This document shows positions 62,127-64,000 of a DNA stretch of 64,000 nt, piece by piece. Each line of letters opens with the position of its first letter. The stretch's first letter is position 1. The stretch spans positions 50,024,040-50,088,039 of the forward strand of contig OW388293.1 of the NCBI GenBank assembly GCA_936450465.1. Direction: 5' to 3'. Position numbers and translations under genes: made by a program. Under the pieces are notes generated by a model. It saw only the letters and a program-made list of their open reading frames with translations. It made no database searches and was not told where the DNA came from. Source of the DNA: Gibbula magus. Its lineage: Eukaryota; Mollusca; Gastropoda; Trochida; Trochidae.

Positions 62127-62398
62127 ATGCCCCCGGATATACCAAAGTTATGGCCAAGGTTAAAGTTTTCTGAAGATGTCCACTGCGGCAAAGTCAAGGT
62201 CACAAGGTCAAATATGATGACCTCATCTGAATGGTCTCATCACAAGGTATGCACATACCAAGTATGAAAGCCCTAGCTCTGAGCAATCCAAAGTTATGGC
62301 CAAGGTTAAAGTTTTTGTGGACAAACATACAGACAGACAGACAGACAGACGGACAGGTGCAAAACAATATACCCCCGGAATCTCCAATTCGGGGGCAT
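62127..62398. mobile_element. GCCCCC-ended dispersed element
   Basis: The ends are ATGCCCCCGG and CGGGGGCAT. Inside, CCAAAGTTATGGCCAAGGTT AAAGTTTT occurs twice (62140 and 62289), with CAAGGTCACAAGGTCAAATA, ACAAGGTATGCACATACCAA and a (GACA)n run. The organisation is familiar from mollusc genomes, where very similar elements are abundant; this is from memory and not searched here. Non-coding. Confidence 0.7.
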
Positions 62399-62629
62399 AA
62401 AAATCTACGATATTTCAATCAAGACATGTTAATCTCTGATATTGACATTTATACAATGTTATTCATCAGAATAACCAAAAATAAATTTACGATCTTTTAA
62501 AATGAAAAGTGTAAATGTGGCAATATATTATCTTCTCCTCTGCTACCGCTACACTATCCCATCTCAACCTGTCACAATGTACTATACAGTGCACACATTT
62601 AACTGAAATGTCCTATATAATTACTTCCT

Positions 62630-63350
62630 AAGCGAAATCCTTACATCCTGCAGATAAACACAAATACTGTCCTCCATCATGACAAATAAATTCAAAAGTT
62701 CCATCCCATTTAAACCAGGCACATTTTGCTTTTAACATATATATTTATATATACTATGTCACACATTTCACCGAGATGTCACAAATTTAAGCCATTGAGT
62801 AATATTTTATTTGGCTCTGACATGCCAAAAAAACAACACATTAAAGTTCAAATAATTTCACTTGACTTGCGTATTCATACCCTATTGCCAAATAAATGAT
62901 AATTACTTATTTCAAATTGAAATTGAGCAGCACCTTTTACATGTGCAGAAACAGAAATTACACGTCTTGTACATATGCACAGTGAGTATATGACCTATCA
63001 ACATTACCAACCCACATCTGTCTTATTATCTCTAATTGGTTAATTTATAAAATGTTTGACCAATTTGTGCATGCCATTGTCCGATTTTTGATCATAAATC
63101 GCAACTTTTCCTTTAAATTTTCACTATACTGAATGAACTAATATTAAATTGAAAAGTTCAAACAACAGCCAGTACTTCTCGACAAAATAACACTATTTAT
63201 AACGTCTGACATAATGTGACTTCAACATACATATGGCTCTTTAGGTGAAATACTTACATCCAAACACAAGATTCTGTCCTTCCTCATGACATATGCATTC
63301 AAACACCCCATCCCTTCTCAACAAGTCATATTGTATTTTTGACATACATC
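62630..63350 (-). repeat. Diverged duplication with donor-like ends
   Basis: Two segments about 610 bp apart share, on minus, TGTCATGAKGRAGGACAG, TTGTGTTT and GGATGTAAGKATTTC (near 62645 and 63258). The right copy has a consensus donor form (GGATGTAAGTATTT). It may be an old duplicated exon or a repeat family; coding content is too short to judge. Confidence 0.35.
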
Positions 63351-63359
63351 CAATGTAAC

Positions 63360-64000
63360 ATATACGTTATTGACACATGTATACCTTCCGTTACATGTTA
63401 TAACGAGCTGACAATAGTCCTAGAGATACAAAGAATACATACATATAAAGGCAGTTGTTTCCCTATGTGATATGATATGTTATACCATGGCAACAGGTGG
63501 CATGACACCGCCATATTTAATTGAATAGACCGCCATTCTTACAATGTATTAAATGCATCAATTAATAACACTGGAAATATTTATGAGTTACTGTAAGCGT
63601 GATGGCCAATTATATGTAATATACCATGCGAATGAATGGTTGACATGTCTGGATATTACATAGATTTGGATAAAAATGCCATCTGTTTATACATCATTAT
63701 TAGTTTTTTCCTTTTTTATATTCAAAATGTATGACATATATTAACACGTTAAGGAAATAATGTCGATCTTTTTGTCATTTATGACTGTCACATCACCCGT
63801 TATAAAAATCTCATCTACAAGTGAAATGATGTAGCCTTATATACATAGCTTTTATGCTGAGTCCAAAAAGGGTTTAGATGTTTTGATGAAATCTTAATAT
63901 TCATAAGATATGATTGACATTATTGTAATAGGGACATTCATATAATAGTTAATTTGGCTTTGATACAAGCCAAAACATCATATGATTTATGTTCAAATAA
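63360..64000. other. Right edge, no recognised content
   Basis: AT-rich flank upstream of the gene; no element, RNA or coding sequence supported. Confidence 0.45.

Overview
The window is AT-rich animal DNA dominated by one large split gene on the minus strand and its introns. Introns of tens of kilobases with consensus GT/AG junctions, tRNA-headed SINEs, mariner, hAT and TTAA-type elements and many minisatellites all indicate a metazoan. The general look of the dispersed repeats (the SINE tail, and an element ending in GCCCCCG/CGGGGGC) suggests a mollusc or another lophotrochozoan; that placement is recognition, not proof.

The gene encodes a synaptotagmin-like protein (Slp / bitesize / granuphilin type, a Rab effector). 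It reads right to left. Exon 1 (59740-59631), exon 2 (59243-59031) and exon 3 (58415-58294) encode the N-terminal Slp homology domain: helix, eight-cysteine FYVE-like zinc finger, and the SGDW-type second helix. A 48-kb intron (58293-10254) follows, then exon 4 (10253-9375) and a single 5016-nt exon 5 (8188-3173), which encode about 1965 residues of Ser/Thr/Glu/Asp-rich, apparently disordered linker. All four junctions agree in reading phase. The gene runs off the left edge; the C2 domains expected at the C terminus are not in the window. A possible alternative first exon at 50.6-50.9 kb would give an isoform without the Slp domain.

Introns and flank. 1-3172: last visible intron, with a ~175-bp tandem repeat and a ~235-bp duplication. 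10254-58293: a non-autonomous hAT element with exact 8-bp target duplication (11390-12951), tandem repeats (13.25, 15.7, 52.7, 56.0 and 57.9 kb), SINEs (17.4, 18.4, 19.3, 31.0, 32.6, 49.6 and 53.7 kb), a TTAA MITE (20.2 kb), a dead mariner (27234-28528), a 2.0-kb array of a 24-bp minisatellite (35846-37845), and a giant palindrome made of two ~2-kb element copies facing each other across 36 bp (39099-43126). The right flank (59741-64000) lies upstream of exon 1 and holds a truncated SINE and a GCCCCC-ended repeat.

Apart from the mariner transposase relic, no second protein-coding gene can be supported. Two short ATG-initiated stretches in a CAAGATGGC context (38.9 and 60.1 kb, plus strand) are flagged as possible starts of other transcripts. 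The most unusual features are the giant palindrome, the 34-bp match between its spacer and a site 2.7 kb away, the open 24-bp array, the decayed copies of the zinc-finger exon in intron 1, and the phase-compatible alternative first exon.
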